37,407 bases of DNA from Nocardia carnea (GCF_029868855.1 NZ_JARWOV010000318.1:1-37407), one strand, 5' to 3'; positions 1 through 7,430 are shown, numbered from the stretch's first letter. A program made the numbers and translations. Notes: a model not told the origin generated them from the sequence alone.

Positions 1-139
1 GCTCGACGATTTCGTCCGGCAGATGGCCGGTTACGCCGACCTCGGGGTGCACACCGCGATCGTGATGCCGCCCGGTGGCTCGCCGGCGGCGTGGATCGAC
101 AGCGTGGGGTCGGTCGTACCGCAGCTCGCCGACCTCTGA
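1..139 (+). CDS. LLM-class (luciferase-like) F420-type oxidoreductase, C-terminal fragment
   Basis: Only the last 45 codons are present, read in the frame beginning at base 2 and ending with TGA at 137-139; the gene starts outside the window. The translated end has the pattern YADLGVHTAIVMPPGG followed by a Trp and a final PQLADL, which resembles the C-terminal barrel strand and helix of luciferase-like monooxygenases, many of which use coenzyme F420 in actinobacteria. The substrate cannot be inferred. It faces the minus-strand glycosyltransferase operon, which contains another LLM protein at 3566-4435, so it may or may not belong to the same pathway. The family call is moderate because so little sequence is available. 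Confidence 0.55.
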   Translation, partial: LDDFVRQMAGYADLGVHTAIVMPPGGSPAAWIDSVGSVVPQLADL

Positions 140-491
140 CCGCGGATGGTGGGACAGGATCGGGGCCGTCGGGAGCCGCCTTCGGAATCGATGATCTGCC
201 CCACCACTCAGCGGCAGGTATCGGAGATCGGCCATTCGAGGAGAAGCGCCGGATCGTCGGGTGTACCGGCGCGGCCGCCAGGCAACCCGTGACCATATCC
301 ACGGCCCGGACTCGACGAATTGCTGTACCGCGCCCTCTTCTCCGTTCGGCCTGGTGACGAGCACCGCGGCACGGACCGGATCCGCAGGTGACCGGGCGTC
401 GAGCATCACAGCGGCTCGGTCTCGGTCCTGCCCGCGGACAGTTCGGAAAGGACTATCCGGGCCCGTGTCCGGTGTCCGCCGGACGGCGAGG
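140..491. other. Intergenic region between convergent genes
   Basis: About 350 bases between the end of the LLM fragment (+) and the end of the toroid gene (-). The open frames across it have no ribosome binding site or recognisable protein and overlap real genes antisense. The only structure I see is the hairpin at 467-484. Confidence 0.6.
467..484. terminator. GC-rich hairpin between convergent genes
   Basis: A perfect 6-bp stem, GTCCGG (467-472) and CCGGAC (479-484), encloses a 6-base loop. It ends 7 bases before the stop codon of the minus-strand toroid gene and lies between two convergent genes. There is no T tract, as is usual for actinobacterial terminator-like hairpins, so its function is inferred. 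Confidence 0.3.
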
Positions 492-1556
492 TTATCCGCT
501 GCTGACCCGCAGCGGTACCGGCTGGGCGGGGACGGCGTCGGCGGCGAGGTCGCGGAAGATTCCGTTACCGGGCGTGGTCCGGGAGAGAGCGTCGGCGGCG
601 AGGATCACCGCGGCGCCGGTCCAGGTGGTGCGTTCCACCGGCCAGCGCTTGCCGTCGGCGTAGACCAGGCCGGTCCAGTACGAGCCGTCGGTTTCGCGGA
701 GATGCTGCATATTCGCGAAGAGCTGGTGAGCGCGTTCGCGGTCGCCGAGCGCGTCGAGCGACAGCACCAGTTCGCAGGTTTCGGCACCGGTGACCCACGG
801 CCGGTCCGAGACACAGCGGATACCGATATTGCCGACCACGAACGTATCCCAGCGTTCGGCGATCCGCGCCCGCCCGGCGGAACCGCGTAATGCGCCGCCG
901 AGGACGGGGTAGTACCAGTCCATCGAGTACCGGTCTTTCGCGGTGAACAGCTCCGGATGCTCTCGGAGCGCGGTGCCGAGCCGAGTGCGGGCCAGCTCCC
1001 ACTCCGGGTGTGGATCACCCAGGCAGCGCGCCAATTCCAGTGCGGCGCCGATACTGTGGTATATGCTCGCCGAGCCGGTGACCAGCGCTTCGGGCAGGAC
1101 GGCGGTGCCGTCGCGCAGCCAGTAGATCTGCCCCTGTTCGCCCTGGCAGTCGATGACGAGGTCGATCGCCGCGCGGACGACCGGCCACATCTCGGACGCG
1201 AAGGCGGTGTCACCGGTGGTCGCGAGGTAGTGCCAGAGGCCCGTGGCGATATAGGCGCAGAAGTTGATATCGGTGGCAGCGTTCTCGATTTCGCCGTCGC
1301 GGAACTGCATCGGCCACGACCCGTCGGGCCGCTGGGTGCGGGCCGACCAGGTGTAGGCGGCGACGGCTTCGTCGCGCAGCCCGGCCACGGTGAGCGCCAT
1401 CGCGGATTCCACGTGGTCCCACGGGTCGGTGTGGCCGCCGGAGAACCAGGGGATGGCGCCGGAAGGTTCTTGATCGGCGGCGATGGATTGCGCGGTCTGC
1501 AGACACTGGCGGCGGGTGAGAACCGAGGGTACCGACGGTAGCTCAACCGGCGGCAC
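492..1556 (-). CDS. Alpha/alpha-toroid (prenyltransferase/six-hairpin-glycosidase-like) protein of a glycosyltransferase operon
   Basis: A 354-residue protein made of repeated helix pairs. Segments such as TDPWDHVESAMAL, RPDGSWPMQF, DGSYWTGLVY and ERTTWTGAAVILAADAL recur at spacings expected of an (alpha/alpha)6 toroid, the fold shared by terpene cyclases, protein prenyltransferase beta subunits and six-hairpin glycosidases. Databases often label such proteins prenyltransferase, but I see no DDxxD or DxDD terpene motif, and the acid- and Trp-rich inner-helix ends suit a carbohydrate-active enzyme as well. The GTG start at 1556 overlaps the end of the methyltransferase gene by 14 bases, so it is the last gene of the operon of LLM oxidoreductase, glycosyltransferase and methyltransferase. 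Substrate unknown. The fold is fairly secure, the reaction is not. Confidence 0.7.
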   Translation of the reverse strand: MPPVELPSVPSVLTRRQCLQTAQSIAADQEPSGAIPWFSGGHTDPWDHVESAMALTVAGLRDEAVAAYTWSARTQRPDGSWPMQFRDGEIENAATDINFCAYIATGLWHYLATTGDTAFASEMWPVVRAAIDLVIDCQGEQGQIYWLRDGTAVLPEALVTGSASIYHSIGAALELARCLGDPHPEWELARTRLGTALREHPELFTAKDRYSMDWYYPVLGGALRGSAGRARIAERWDTFVVGNIGIRCVSDRPWVTGAETCELVLSLDALGDRERAHQLFANMQHLRETDGSYWTGLVYADGKRWPVERTTWTGAAVILAADALSRTTPGNGIFRDLAADAVPAQPVPLRVSSG

Positions 1557-2274
1557 GGGTCACCGCCGGTTTGCTGAAGTACAGGGCCACGCTCTTGCCG
1601 ATCAGCGGATCGAGTGCCTTCTCGGCGGTACGGGTGAGCAGCGGCTGTTTCATCATGTCCCACACCAGCATTCGATGATAGGCGCGTACCAGCGGATGAT
1701 CGGGTTTGTGCACGCCGACCGCGCATTTGATCCACCAGTAGGGCGAGTGCAGGGCGTGCACATGGGTGCGGTGGGTGTGCCGCAGCCCGCGGGCGGTGAT
1801 CTTGTCCCGCAACTCGTCGGCCTTGTAGATGCGGATATGGCCGCCCTCGTTGGCGTGGTATTCGTCCGACAGCGCCCAGCACACCCGCTCGGGCAGCCAG
1901 CGCGGCACGGTGACCACCAGTTGGCCGCCCGGGCGCAGCACGCGCACGAGTTCGGCGATGGCGGCATCGTCGGCGGGCACGTGTTCGAGAATTTCGGAGG
2001 CGATCACGACATCGAATTCGCCCGCACCGTAGGGCAGGTCGAGAGCGTTACCCTCGACCGCTTCGGCCTTGGCACCGGCCGGGGCCTCCCCCACCTGCGC
2101 CATTGCCTCGAACATGGTGGCGACGTTCGCGAGTTCGGGGGCGTCCTGATCGAAGGCGACCACATCGGCGCCGCGCCGGTATGCCTCGAACGAATGGCGC
2201 CCGGCACCGCAGCCCACATCGATGACCCGGGTTCCCGGCCCGATCCCGGCGCGGTCGAAGTCGACGGTCAGCAC
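1543..2274 (-). CDS. Class I SAM-dependent methyltransferase
   Basis: A 243-residue Rossmann-fold methyltransferase. Motif I (VIDVGCGAGRHSFEA) lies near residue 17, followed by the acidic strand-2 end VVAFD, motif II around FDVVIASEILEHVPADD and motif III LRPGGQLVVTVPRW. This is the Methyltransf_11/25 type of small-molecule methyltransferase. I chose the GTG at 2274 because it overlaps the TGA of the glycosyltransferase gene (GTGCTGA) and is preceded by AGGAGG at good spacing; the open frame continues upstream but only as a shadow of the glycosyltransferase gene. It is probably translationally coupled and may methylate a sugar or hydroxyl group on the glycosyltransferase product. The acceptor is unknown. 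The tail WWIKCAVGVHKPDHPLV may contact substrate, but that is a guess. Confidence 0.85.
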   Translation of the reverse strand: MLTVDFDRAGIGPGTRVIDVGCGAGRHSFEAYRRGADVVAFDQDAPELANVATMFEAMAQVGEAPAGAKAEAVEGNALDLPYGAGEFDVVIASEILEHVPADDAAIAELVRVLRPGGQLVVTVPRWLPERVCWALSDEYHANEGGHIRIYKADELRDKITARGLRHTHRTHVHALHSPYWWIKCAVGVHKPDHPLVRAYHRMLVWDMMKQPLLTRTAEKALDPLIGKSVALYFSKPAVTRAAG

Positions 2275-3563
2275 GAGGCGCCTCCTGTGGTGGTGAGCTG
2301 GACGGATGCGCCGGTTCCCCGGTCGCCCACGACCCGGCCGGCGTGCCGGTCGATCGCGTTCCGGTAGACCTGCACGGTCTGGGCGGCCACCGATTCCCAG
2401 CTGAACACGGAGACGGCGCGGTCGCGACCGGCGGCCTGCATCCGCTGCCGGATCTGCGGGGAGTCGAGCAGGCGGCCGATCACCCGGACCAGTGCGGCCG
2501 AATCGCCGGGTTCGGTGAGTTCGGCGCATACGCCGGGTTCCCCGACGACCTCCGGCAGGGCCCCGGTACGGCTGACCACGAGCGGGGTGCCCGAGGCCAT
2601 TGCTTCCACCGCGGGCAGGGAGAACCCCTCGTAGAGGGAGGGGATGCACGCGATTTCGGCGGAGGCGAGGAGTTCGGCGAGTTCGGTATCGGTCAGCCCG
2701 GGGCGGACGGTGACGATATCGGAGAGCCCGAGTTCGGCGATCTGTTTCTCGGTCGGGCCGTTCGGTTCCAGCTTCGCGACCAGTTGCAGTTCCACCTTGT
2801 GGGTCACCCGCAGCCGGGTGAGGGCCTGCAGTAGATGCGAGATGCCCTTGAGGGGTTTGTCGGCGCTGGCGACGGCGACGATCCGGCCGGGAACCCGCGG
2901 GCCGCGCGGTGCGAACAATTCGGTGTCCACGCCGAGGGGGACCACTTTCAGCTGCGCCGGGTCGACACCGAAATCGTCGGCGATATCGGTCGCCGACGAC
3001 GAGGACACGGTGAGCAGATCGGGAATCCGGCGGGCGATGCGCTGCTGCATACCGAGGAACCCGTACCAGCGGCGCACCAGCGGTTTGCGCCGCCAGATCG
3101 CGGCCGCCAGGTCCACCTCGCGGTCCTTGGTGATGGGGTGGTGCACCGTGGCGACCAGCGGCAGCCGCTGTGCGATATCCAGCAGCCCGCTGCCCAGGCA
3201 CTGGTTGTCGTGCACGACGTCGAAGTCGTGGACCCGGTCGCGCAGGATCCGCGCCGCGCGCAGGCTGAAGGTGCGGGGTTCGGGGAATCCGGCGGTCCAC
3301 ATGGTGGCCAGTTCCAGCAGATCGATCCGGTCCCTGATCTCGCTGGGCCGCGGCGTGCGGAAGGGGTCGTCCTCACGGTAGAGGTCCAGGCTGGGCACCT
3401 CGGTCAGGGTCACGCGCGGGTCGAGGTCGGCCGGGTAGGGCTGGCCGGAGAACACCTCCACCTGGTGGCCGAGTTCGGCCAGTCCGGCGCTGAGCCGGCG
3501 CACATAGACCCCCTGCCCACCGCAATGAGGCTTGCTGCGGTAGGACAACAAGGCAATTCGCAC
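2268..3563 (-). CDS. GT4-family glycosyltransferase
   Basis: A 431-residue GT-B glycosyltransferase. The N-terminal half starts MRIALLSYRSKPHCGGQGVY, the glycine-rich loop typical of family GT4. The C-terminal half has the nucleotide-sugar site SLYEGFSLPAVEAMASGTPL, with the E-x7-E pair (the E of YEGF and the E of AVEAM). It should transfer a hexose from an NDP- or GDP-sugar to an unknown acceptor in the cytoplasm. The GTG start at 3563 is 2 bases after the TAG of the LLM gene, and its TGA overlaps the methyltransferase start, so the operon is tight. M. tuberculosis has a methyltransferase/glycosyltransferase pair (Rv0224c/Rv0225) that might be related, from memory only. Confidence 0.87.
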   Translation of the reverse strand: MRIALLSYRSKPHCGGQGVYVRRLSAGLAELGHQVEVFSGQPYPADLDPRVTLTEVPSLDLYREDDPFRTPRPSEIRDRIDLLELATMWTAGFPEPRTFSLRAARILRDRVHDFDVVHDNQCLGSGLLDIAQRLPLVATVHHPITKDREVDLAAAIWRRKPLVRRWYGFLGMQQRIARRIPDLLTVSSSSATDIADDFGVDPAQLKVVPLGVDTELFAPRGPRVPGRIVAVASADKPLKGISHLLQALTRLRVTHKVELQLVAKLEPNGPTEKQIAELGLSDIVTVRPGLTDTELAELLASAEIACIPSLYEGFSLPAVEAMASGTPLVVSRTGALPEVVGEPGVCAELTEPGDSAALVRVIGRLLDSPQIRQRMQAAGRDRAVSVFSWESVAAQTVQVYRNAIDRHAGRVVGDRGTGASVQLTTTGGASC

Positions 3564-3565
3564 GG

Positions 3566-4435
3566 CTAGCTGACCTCACGAGTGATCGAATTCATGTCCC
3601 GCAGTTTGCCAGCCAGCCGTTCGAGGTAGGCACGCACCTCCGGTTCCGGCTTGTCCGGCAACCCGTACAGCACATCGGTGACGCCGTCGGCGGCCCAGGC
3701 GGCGAGCCGGTCGGCGTCGGGTTTGAAGTCCAGTGCCACTACCCGCGGGACGCCCTCGCGGCCGGCGTCGGCCCACGCCTTCTTCAGAGTCGCCAGCCGG
3801 CCGGAGATATCGGTTTCGCCGGGGGTGGTGATCCAGCCGTCGGCGTGGGCGGCGATCCACGCGCACGTGCGTTCGGTGCCCGCCGCGCCGATGAGCACGG
3901 GAACGGTGCGGTCGACCGGTTTGGGCCAGGCCCAGCTCGGCCCGAACTGCACGAAGTCGCCGTTGTAGGACGCTTCGTCCTCGCGCCACAGGGCGCGCAT
4001 GGCCTCCAGGTATTCGCGCAGCGCGGTACGCCGTTTGTTGCCGGGGATGCCGTGGTCGGCCAGCTCGTCGGTGTTCCAGCCGAAACCGGCGCCGAGGGTG
4101 ACGCGGCCGCCGGAGAGGTGGTCGAGGGAGGCGATGGTTTTGGCGAGGGTGATGGGATCGTGTTCGACCGGGAGCGCGACCGCGGTGGCGAGTTCGATCC
4201 GTTCGGTGACCGCGGCCGCCATGGCCAGGGAGACCCACGGGTCGAGGGTGCGCATATAGCGGTCGTCGGGGAGGGTGGCGTCGCCGGTCTGCGGGTGCGC
4301 GGCCTCGCGCTTCACCGGGATATGGGTGTGTTCGGGGACGTAGAACGAGGAGAAGCCGTTGTCCTCGGCCGCGCGGGCGGCGGCGGCGGGACCGATCCCG
4401 CGATCACTGGTGAACAGAACGATGCCGAAGCGCAT
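3566..4435 (-). CDS. LLM-class F420-dependent oxidoreductase (TIGR03619-like)
   Basis: A 289-residue TIM-barrel oxidoreductase of the luciferase-like monooxygenase superfamily. It begins MRFGIVLFTSDRGIGP and carries the family patterns FYVPEHTHIPV, the long loop ending DPWVSLAMAAAVTERIELAT, and LSGGRVTLGAGFGWNTDEL. In mycobacteria and Nocardia such proteins mostly use coenzyme F420. It is the first gene of a four-gene operon with the glycosyltransferase 2 bases downstream; the 126 bases upstream (4436-4561) must hold the operon promoter. It may reduce or oxidise an intermediate of the pathway that the glycosyltransferase and methyltransferase then decorate. Cofactor and substrate are inferences from family and context. 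Confidence 0.82.
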   Translation of the reverse strand: MRFGIVLFTSDRGIGPAAAARAAEDNGFSSFYVPEHTHIPVKREAAHPQTGDATLPDDRYMRTLDPWVSLAMAAAVTERIELATAVALPVEHDPITLAKTIASLDHLSGGRVTLGAGFGWNTDELADHGIPGNKRRTALREYLEAMRALWREDEASYNGDFVQFGPSWAWPKPVDRTVPVLIGAAGTERTCAWIAAHADGWITTPGETDISGRLATLKKAWADAGREGVPRVVALDFKPDADRLAAWAADGVTDVLYGLPDKPEPEVRAYLERLAGKLRDMNSITREVS

Positions 4436-4561
4436 ACCTGAGCCTTGTCTGTCGTGGTGGTGGTGGAGCGGGTCGCGGCAGCGTCCCGGTGGAGAAGTCG
4501 GCGGTGCCTGTCGAACATGAGCGAGAATCTGCGCGGTCGCGTGGCGCGGCCGCTCATGCTC

Positions 4562-4990
4562 TCACCGGCCGTCGCGGGCGGCCTTCCTCGCAGCTTTGGC
4601 GTGCTGGTCGAGCTGGGCGCCGATCACGTGGTCCAGCGAGGTACCGGCAGGCCAGCCCACGTAGTGGCACAGGAACAGCGAGATCTCGCGCAGCGCGGTT
4701 TCGTCGAGTTCGCTGTTCTTCAGCGCGGCGCCGATCTGGATACCGGCGACATCGAACAGGCCCTGCGCGGTGAGCGCGCCGAGCAGCAGCAACCGCCGGT
4801 CCCGCAACGACAGCCCGGGTCGGGACCAGATATCGGCGAACAGGTGGTCGGCGGTGACCGCGAAATGGTCGCCGGGGCCGTCCTGGAATTCCCATCCGTA
4901 GACTTCCGCCATCTTGGCCAGCCCCCGCTCCCGCACCGTGGGCTGGGCGGCAGGGTCGTGCGCCGCGGGCTGGGTCGTGGGATCGGTCAT
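4562..4990 (-). CDS. Carboxymuconolactone decarboxylase (CMD)-family protein
   Basis: A 142-residue all-helical protein with the CMD/AhpD-type core: LSLRDRRLLLLGALTAQGLFDVAG, then a helix ending FLCHYVGWPAGTSL. The AhpD redox pair CxxC is absent (one Cys, in FLCHY), so a peroxidase role is unlikely; members of this group are isomerase, decarboxylase or hydratase-like enzymes of aromatic or terpenoid breakdown, often uncharacterised. The ATG at 4990 follows AAGGAG at ideal spacing; the longer frame upstream runs into the promoter. It is transcribed divergently from the ferredoxin operon and shares 230-320 bases of regulatory DNA with it, so co-regulation with the FadD19-like synthetase locus is likely. 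Confidence 0.8.
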   Translation of the reverse strand: MTDPTTQPAAHDPAAQPTVRERGLAKMAEVYGWEFQDGPGDHFAVTADHLFADIWSRPGLSLRDRRLLLLGALTAQGLFDVAGIQIGAALKNSELDETALREISLFLCHYVGWPAGTSLDHVIGAQLDQHAKAARKAARDGR

Positions 4991-5024
4991 GCTGCTCCTT
5001 CGGCGCCGCAACGGTCCGGCGAAA

Positions 5025-5034
5025 GTGTCTGGAC
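5025..5034 (-). promoter_or_regulatory. Inverted copy of the GTCCAGACAC promoter motif
   Basis: GTGTCTGGAC here is the exact reverse complement of GTCCAGACAC at 5209-5218, so each of the two divergent promoters holds one copy facing the opposite way. The copy lies 35 bases upstream of the CMD start codon. A shared regulator is inferred, not shown. Confidence 0.35.
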
Positions 5035-5072
5035 AGGTGTACGGAATATAATTCGGACACTCTCCACCACGC

Positions 5073-5086
5073 AAGAACATGTTCTC
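5073..5086. promoter_or_regulatory. KstR-like operator
   Basis: The sequence contains the perfect 12-bp palindrome AGAACATGTTCT at 5074-5085. The known KstR site of mycobacteria and rhodococci is TnnAACnnGTTnnA, commonly TAGAACnnGTTCTA; here all ten inner positions (AGAAC..GTTCT) match and only the outermost T and A differ (A and C). It lies between the divergent CMD and ferredoxin genes, where a KstR-type TetR repressor could control both. No kstR gene is in the window. Another TetR with a similar core is possible. Confidence 0.5.
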
Positions 5087-5204
5087 GTCGGACCGGTCGC
5101 CGGCCGATGAACCGACCGCCCGCACCGGCATTCGCAAACCACCTCGAAGCCGCGCCGTGTTCTGGAAAAATCGCTGAATCGTTGTCGGACGGAGCCGCCG
5201 GTGG

Positions 5205-5236
5205 TAGCGTCCAGACACATGTCCAGCTATGTGTCT
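5205..5236 (+). promoter_or_regulatory. Putative leaderless promoter with an inverted-repeat operator
   Basis: TAGCGT (5205-5210) fits a TAnnnT -10 element 8 bases before an ATG at 5219. Directly over the expected transcription start is a perfect inverted repeat, AGACACAT (5213-5220) and ATGTGTCT (5229-5236) with an 8-base spacer. The repressor is unknown; a TetR-type protein is a reasonable guess. Confidence 0.4.
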
Positions 5237-5314
5237 TCCCAACGGGTTCGCCCGTCGCGAACCGGGAAGAACTCGTTCTCGGAATATCCGACGCCGAGGG
5301 AGCACACACCATGA
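5219..5314 (+). CDS. Possible 31-residue upstream ORF coupled to the ferredoxin gene
   Basis: ATG at 5219 opens a 31-codon frame (begins MSSYVSSQRV, ends REHTP) whose TGA overlaps the ferredoxin ATG as ATGA. It starts 8 bases after a TAnnnT element, which suits leaderless translation. Codon use is poorer than in neighbouring genes (TCT, CAA, CGA, ACA, CCA), so the peptide itself is probably not conserved; it may act as a coupling or leader ORF. The ferredoxin also has its own GAGGGAG ribosome site, so the uORF may be incidental. Confidence 0.3.
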   Translation: MSSYVSSQRVRPSRTGKNSFSEYPTPREHTP

Positions 5315-5511
5315 AAATCGTGGCCGATATGGACCTGTGTCAGGGGCACGCCGTCTGCGCCGCCGAGGCGCCGGACATCTTCGCCGTACCCAAACGCGGC
5401 CAGGTGGAGATCCTCGACCCGAATCCTGGCCCGGAACACAAGGCCGATGTCGAGAACGCCGTGCGCTACTGCCCGACCCAGGCCCTCTTGCTCGCCGACG
5501 ACACGGACTGA
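5311..5511 (+). CDS. Atypical CxxHxxC ferredoxin
   Basis: A 66-residue ferredoxin. The cluster ligands are in DLCQGHAVC near the N-terminus and CPTQAL near the C-terminus: C10, H13, C16 and C55. Having His where a normal 3Fe-4S/4Fe-4S ferredoxin has a second Cys is typical of the small ferredoxins that feed electrons to cytochromes P450 or oxygenases in mycobacteria and Rhodococcus. It is acidic and cytosolic. The ATG at 5311 follows GAGGGAG at good spacing; the open frame extends upstream without a better start. It heads an operon with the NTF2-like, unknown and FadD19-like genes. No P450 or ferredoxin reductase lies in the window, so its partner must be encoded elsewhere. Confidence 0.9.
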   Translation: MKIVADMDLCQGHAVCAAEAPDIFAVPKRGQVEILDPNPGPEHKADVENAVRYCPTQALLLADDTD

Positions 5512-5622
5512 GCGAGCAACGCGCGTCGGCGTCACCCGCGCGGACACTCGCCTCCTGCGATGAGCACAGCAACCGAACCGATGCACAGCCCCACAGGTTC
5601 TTTTCGAAAGGGAACAACACCG

Positions 5623-6174
5623 ATGACAGGTTTCGATCGCGCCGAACTCGACGAGATGGTGCGCCGCTGGATCGCCGAGAACGAGCGCTGCGAGAAACTG
5701 GGTGACTGGAAGCCGCTGGCCGAGATGTACACCGAAGACGCCACCTACGGCTGGAACTACGGTCCCAAGGACGAGTTCATGGCGGTGGGCCGCGACGAGA
5801 TCCGCGAGCTGGCCCTCGGCCAGGAGATGGAGGGCCTGCAGGGCTGGGAGTACCCGTACCAGCAGTTCGTCATCGACGAGCGCAGCGGTGATTGCATCGG
5901 ATTCTGGAAGCAGATGTACACCACCACGCCCAGGGCGGACGGCAGCCTGTACACAGTGAACGGAATCGGCGGCAGCTGGTTCCGCTACGGCGGCAACTAC
6001 CAGTGGTCGTGGCAGCGCGACTTCTTCGATTTCGGGAATGTCTCGGCGTTGTTCCTGGAAATGATGGCCGACAAGGCGATGTCGGAGCCGATGAACCAGC
6101 GGATCGCGAAATCCACCGCCTCCCGGCTACCCGGCTGGTACCGGATCGGCACCGCGCCGGCTTCCCTGTGGTGA
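5623..6174 (+). CDS. NTF2-like (SnoaL-type) protein
   Basis: A 183-residue protein with the cone-shaped NTF2/SnoaL fold signature: an N-terminal helix (ELDEMVRRWIAENERCEKLGDWKPLAEMYTEDA), a glycine/aromatic strand pair around YGWNYGPKDEFMAVGRDEIRE, and strands containing DCIGFWKQMYTTTP and YTVNGIGGSWFRYGG. Family members are isomerases, dehydratases, hydrolases or non-catalytic subunits, including ketosteroid isomerase-like enzymes. I chose the ATG at 5623, which follows AAAGGGA; an ATG at 5560 in the same frame lacks a ribosome site. The TGA overlaps the next gene's GTG (GTGA), which implies coupled translation. It is probably an enzyme or subunit acting on a hydrophobic CoA ester or ketone of the same pathway. 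Confidence 0.75.
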   Translation: MTGFDRAELDEMVRRWIAENERCEKLGDWKPLAEMYTEDATYGWNYGPKDEFMAVGRDEIRELALGQEMEGLQGWEYPYQQFVIDERSGDCIGFWKQMYTTTPRADGSLYTVNGIGGSWFRYGGNYQWSWQRDFFDFGNVSALFLEMMADKAMSEPMNQRIAKSTASRLPGWYRIGTAPASLW

Positions 6175-7430
6175 CCCCGATGACCTTGCCCACCAGTAGG
6201 TTCCACGCGCTGAGCCGGGAGGCTCTGGCCGCGCTGGTACCCGAGCTGCTGCTGTGCGGGCAGCTCATCGACCGATCCGGGATGGCGCACTGCATTTCCG
6301 CCTTCGGCCGAGAGGGGATGGCCGAAGTCGCGATCGAGGAATGGCAGCTGTCCAGCCCGGTCTATACCCGCCGGATGCAGCAGGCCCTCGGTTACACCGG
6401 CGACGATATCGTCACCATTTTCAAGGGCCTGCAGCTCGATATCGGGGCGCCGCCGCAGTTCATGGATTTCCGGTTCCGGGTCGATGATTCCCGCCACGGC
6501 GAGTTCTGGCTCGATCACTGCGGCGCGCTCGCGGATGTGGAGCCGATGGGCGAGCCCTATGTGAAGGCGATGTGCCACGACATCGAGGACCCCACCTTCG
6601 ATGCCACCGCGCTGGCGACCAACAAGTACGCCCAGGTGCGGCCGATCCACCGGCCGCCGCGCCGACCCGCCGACCGGCATCCGGTCTGCGCGTGGACGGT
6701 GATCATCGACGAATCCCATACGCCGCCGGAGGTTCCGCGCAATGCGCCGCTGGTCGCGGAATCGGTGGCCGCCCGGCTACCGCTCGCCGCGATCGACCCC
6801 GCCGACACGGGCCGCGGCGATTACAGCGGCCCGTTGCTCAGCGATCTGCGGTTCCCGGATTTCTCCCATTCCGCACTCGTGCGGATCGCCGAGGAGGTGT
6901 GCCTGCAACAGCATCTGCTGGTACTCGGTTTCATGATCGCCGTCCACGAACGCACCGACGACGATTCGGCGCTGGAAATCGGCCGTAAACAGTTCACCGG
7001 GATCGCCGGGGTCGCCTCCGAACGGATCCGGGCCTGCTTGGACCTCGGTGACGATATGGACGCGCTCGCGCAGGTGCTGCGCATCCATCCGGCGCTCAAC
7101 CCCCTGCACTACACCGATGTCGAAGTCGAGTCCGGCATCGATTCCGTGCGGGTGCGGTTCCCGGGAGCCAGCGGTGCACTCACCGACCGCGCCTGGCCGT
7201 CGATGATCGACCCCGATCATCTCGGGCCACTGGATTCCCTGGTGCGAGGTGTGAACCCGCACTTCCACAGCCGGGTCACCGACAACGGGCCCGGCGGCTG
7301 GACCGCCGAGATCACCGCGGCCGCCGAACCGTTCGCCGAGGCCTCCGAGGTGGCGATCACCCGGTTCAGCACCGGCGTCGACTTCCACTTCACCGATCGC
7401 GGAATACCCCTGCCCCTCACCGTTCTCTGA
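6171..7430 (+). CDS. Uncharacterised 419-residue protein of the ferredoxin/FadD19-like locus
   Basis: I do not recognise this protein. The GTG at 6171 overlaps the stop of the NTF2-like gene (GTGA); an ATG at 6180 would remove only three residues. No signal peptide or membrane helix is visible. Around residues 110-150 is a segment rich in possible metal or catalytic residues (FWLDHCGALADVEPMG, then KAMCHDIEDPTFDATAL, then QVRPIHRPPRRPADRH). A helical middle (HSALVRIAEEVCLQQHLLVLGF) and a C-terminal part with DGSLxRG-like strands follow. Its place between an NTF2-like protein and an acyl-CoA synthetase, with overlap upstream and 40 bases downstream, says it works in the same pathway, perhaps as an enzyme on a CoA thioester. 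Function unknown. Confidence 0.8.
   Translation: MTPMTLPTSRFHALSREALAALVPELLLCGQLIDRSGMAHCISAFGREGMAEVAIEEWQLSSPVYTRRMQQALGYTGDDIVTIFKGLQLDIGAPPQFMDFRFRVDDSRHGEFWLDHCGALADVEPMGEPYVKAMCHDIEDPTFDATALATNKYAQVRPIHRPPRRPADRHPVCAWTVIIDESHTPPEVPRNAPLVAESVAARLPLAAIDPADTGRGDYSGPLLSDLRFPDFSHSALVRIAEEVCLQQHLLVLGFMIAVHERTDDDSALEIGRKQFTGIAGVASERIRACLDLGDDMDALAQVLRIHPALNPLHYTDVEVESGIDSVRVRFPGASGALTDRAWPSMIDPDHLGPLDSLVRGVNPHFHSRVTDNGPGGWTAEITAAAEPFAEASEVAITRFSTGVDFHFTDRGIPLPLTVL

Noticed and set aside
261..890. 209-codon plus-strand ORF across the start of the window
   Set aside because: It is antisense to the toroid gene in its second half, has no ribosome site, and its product is a low-complexity Arg/Gly/Ala sequence.
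2274..3300. N-terminal extension of the methyltransferase frame
   Set aside because: The residues are Arg/Pro/Gly-rich shadow of the glycosyltransferase gene; the GTG at 2274 has AGGAGG and the overlap typical of coupled genes.
4990..5620. Long extension of the CMD frame through the promoter
   Set aside because: It covers the KstR-like box, the inverted repeat and the ferredoxin antisense; the ATG at 4990 has an excellent ribosome site.
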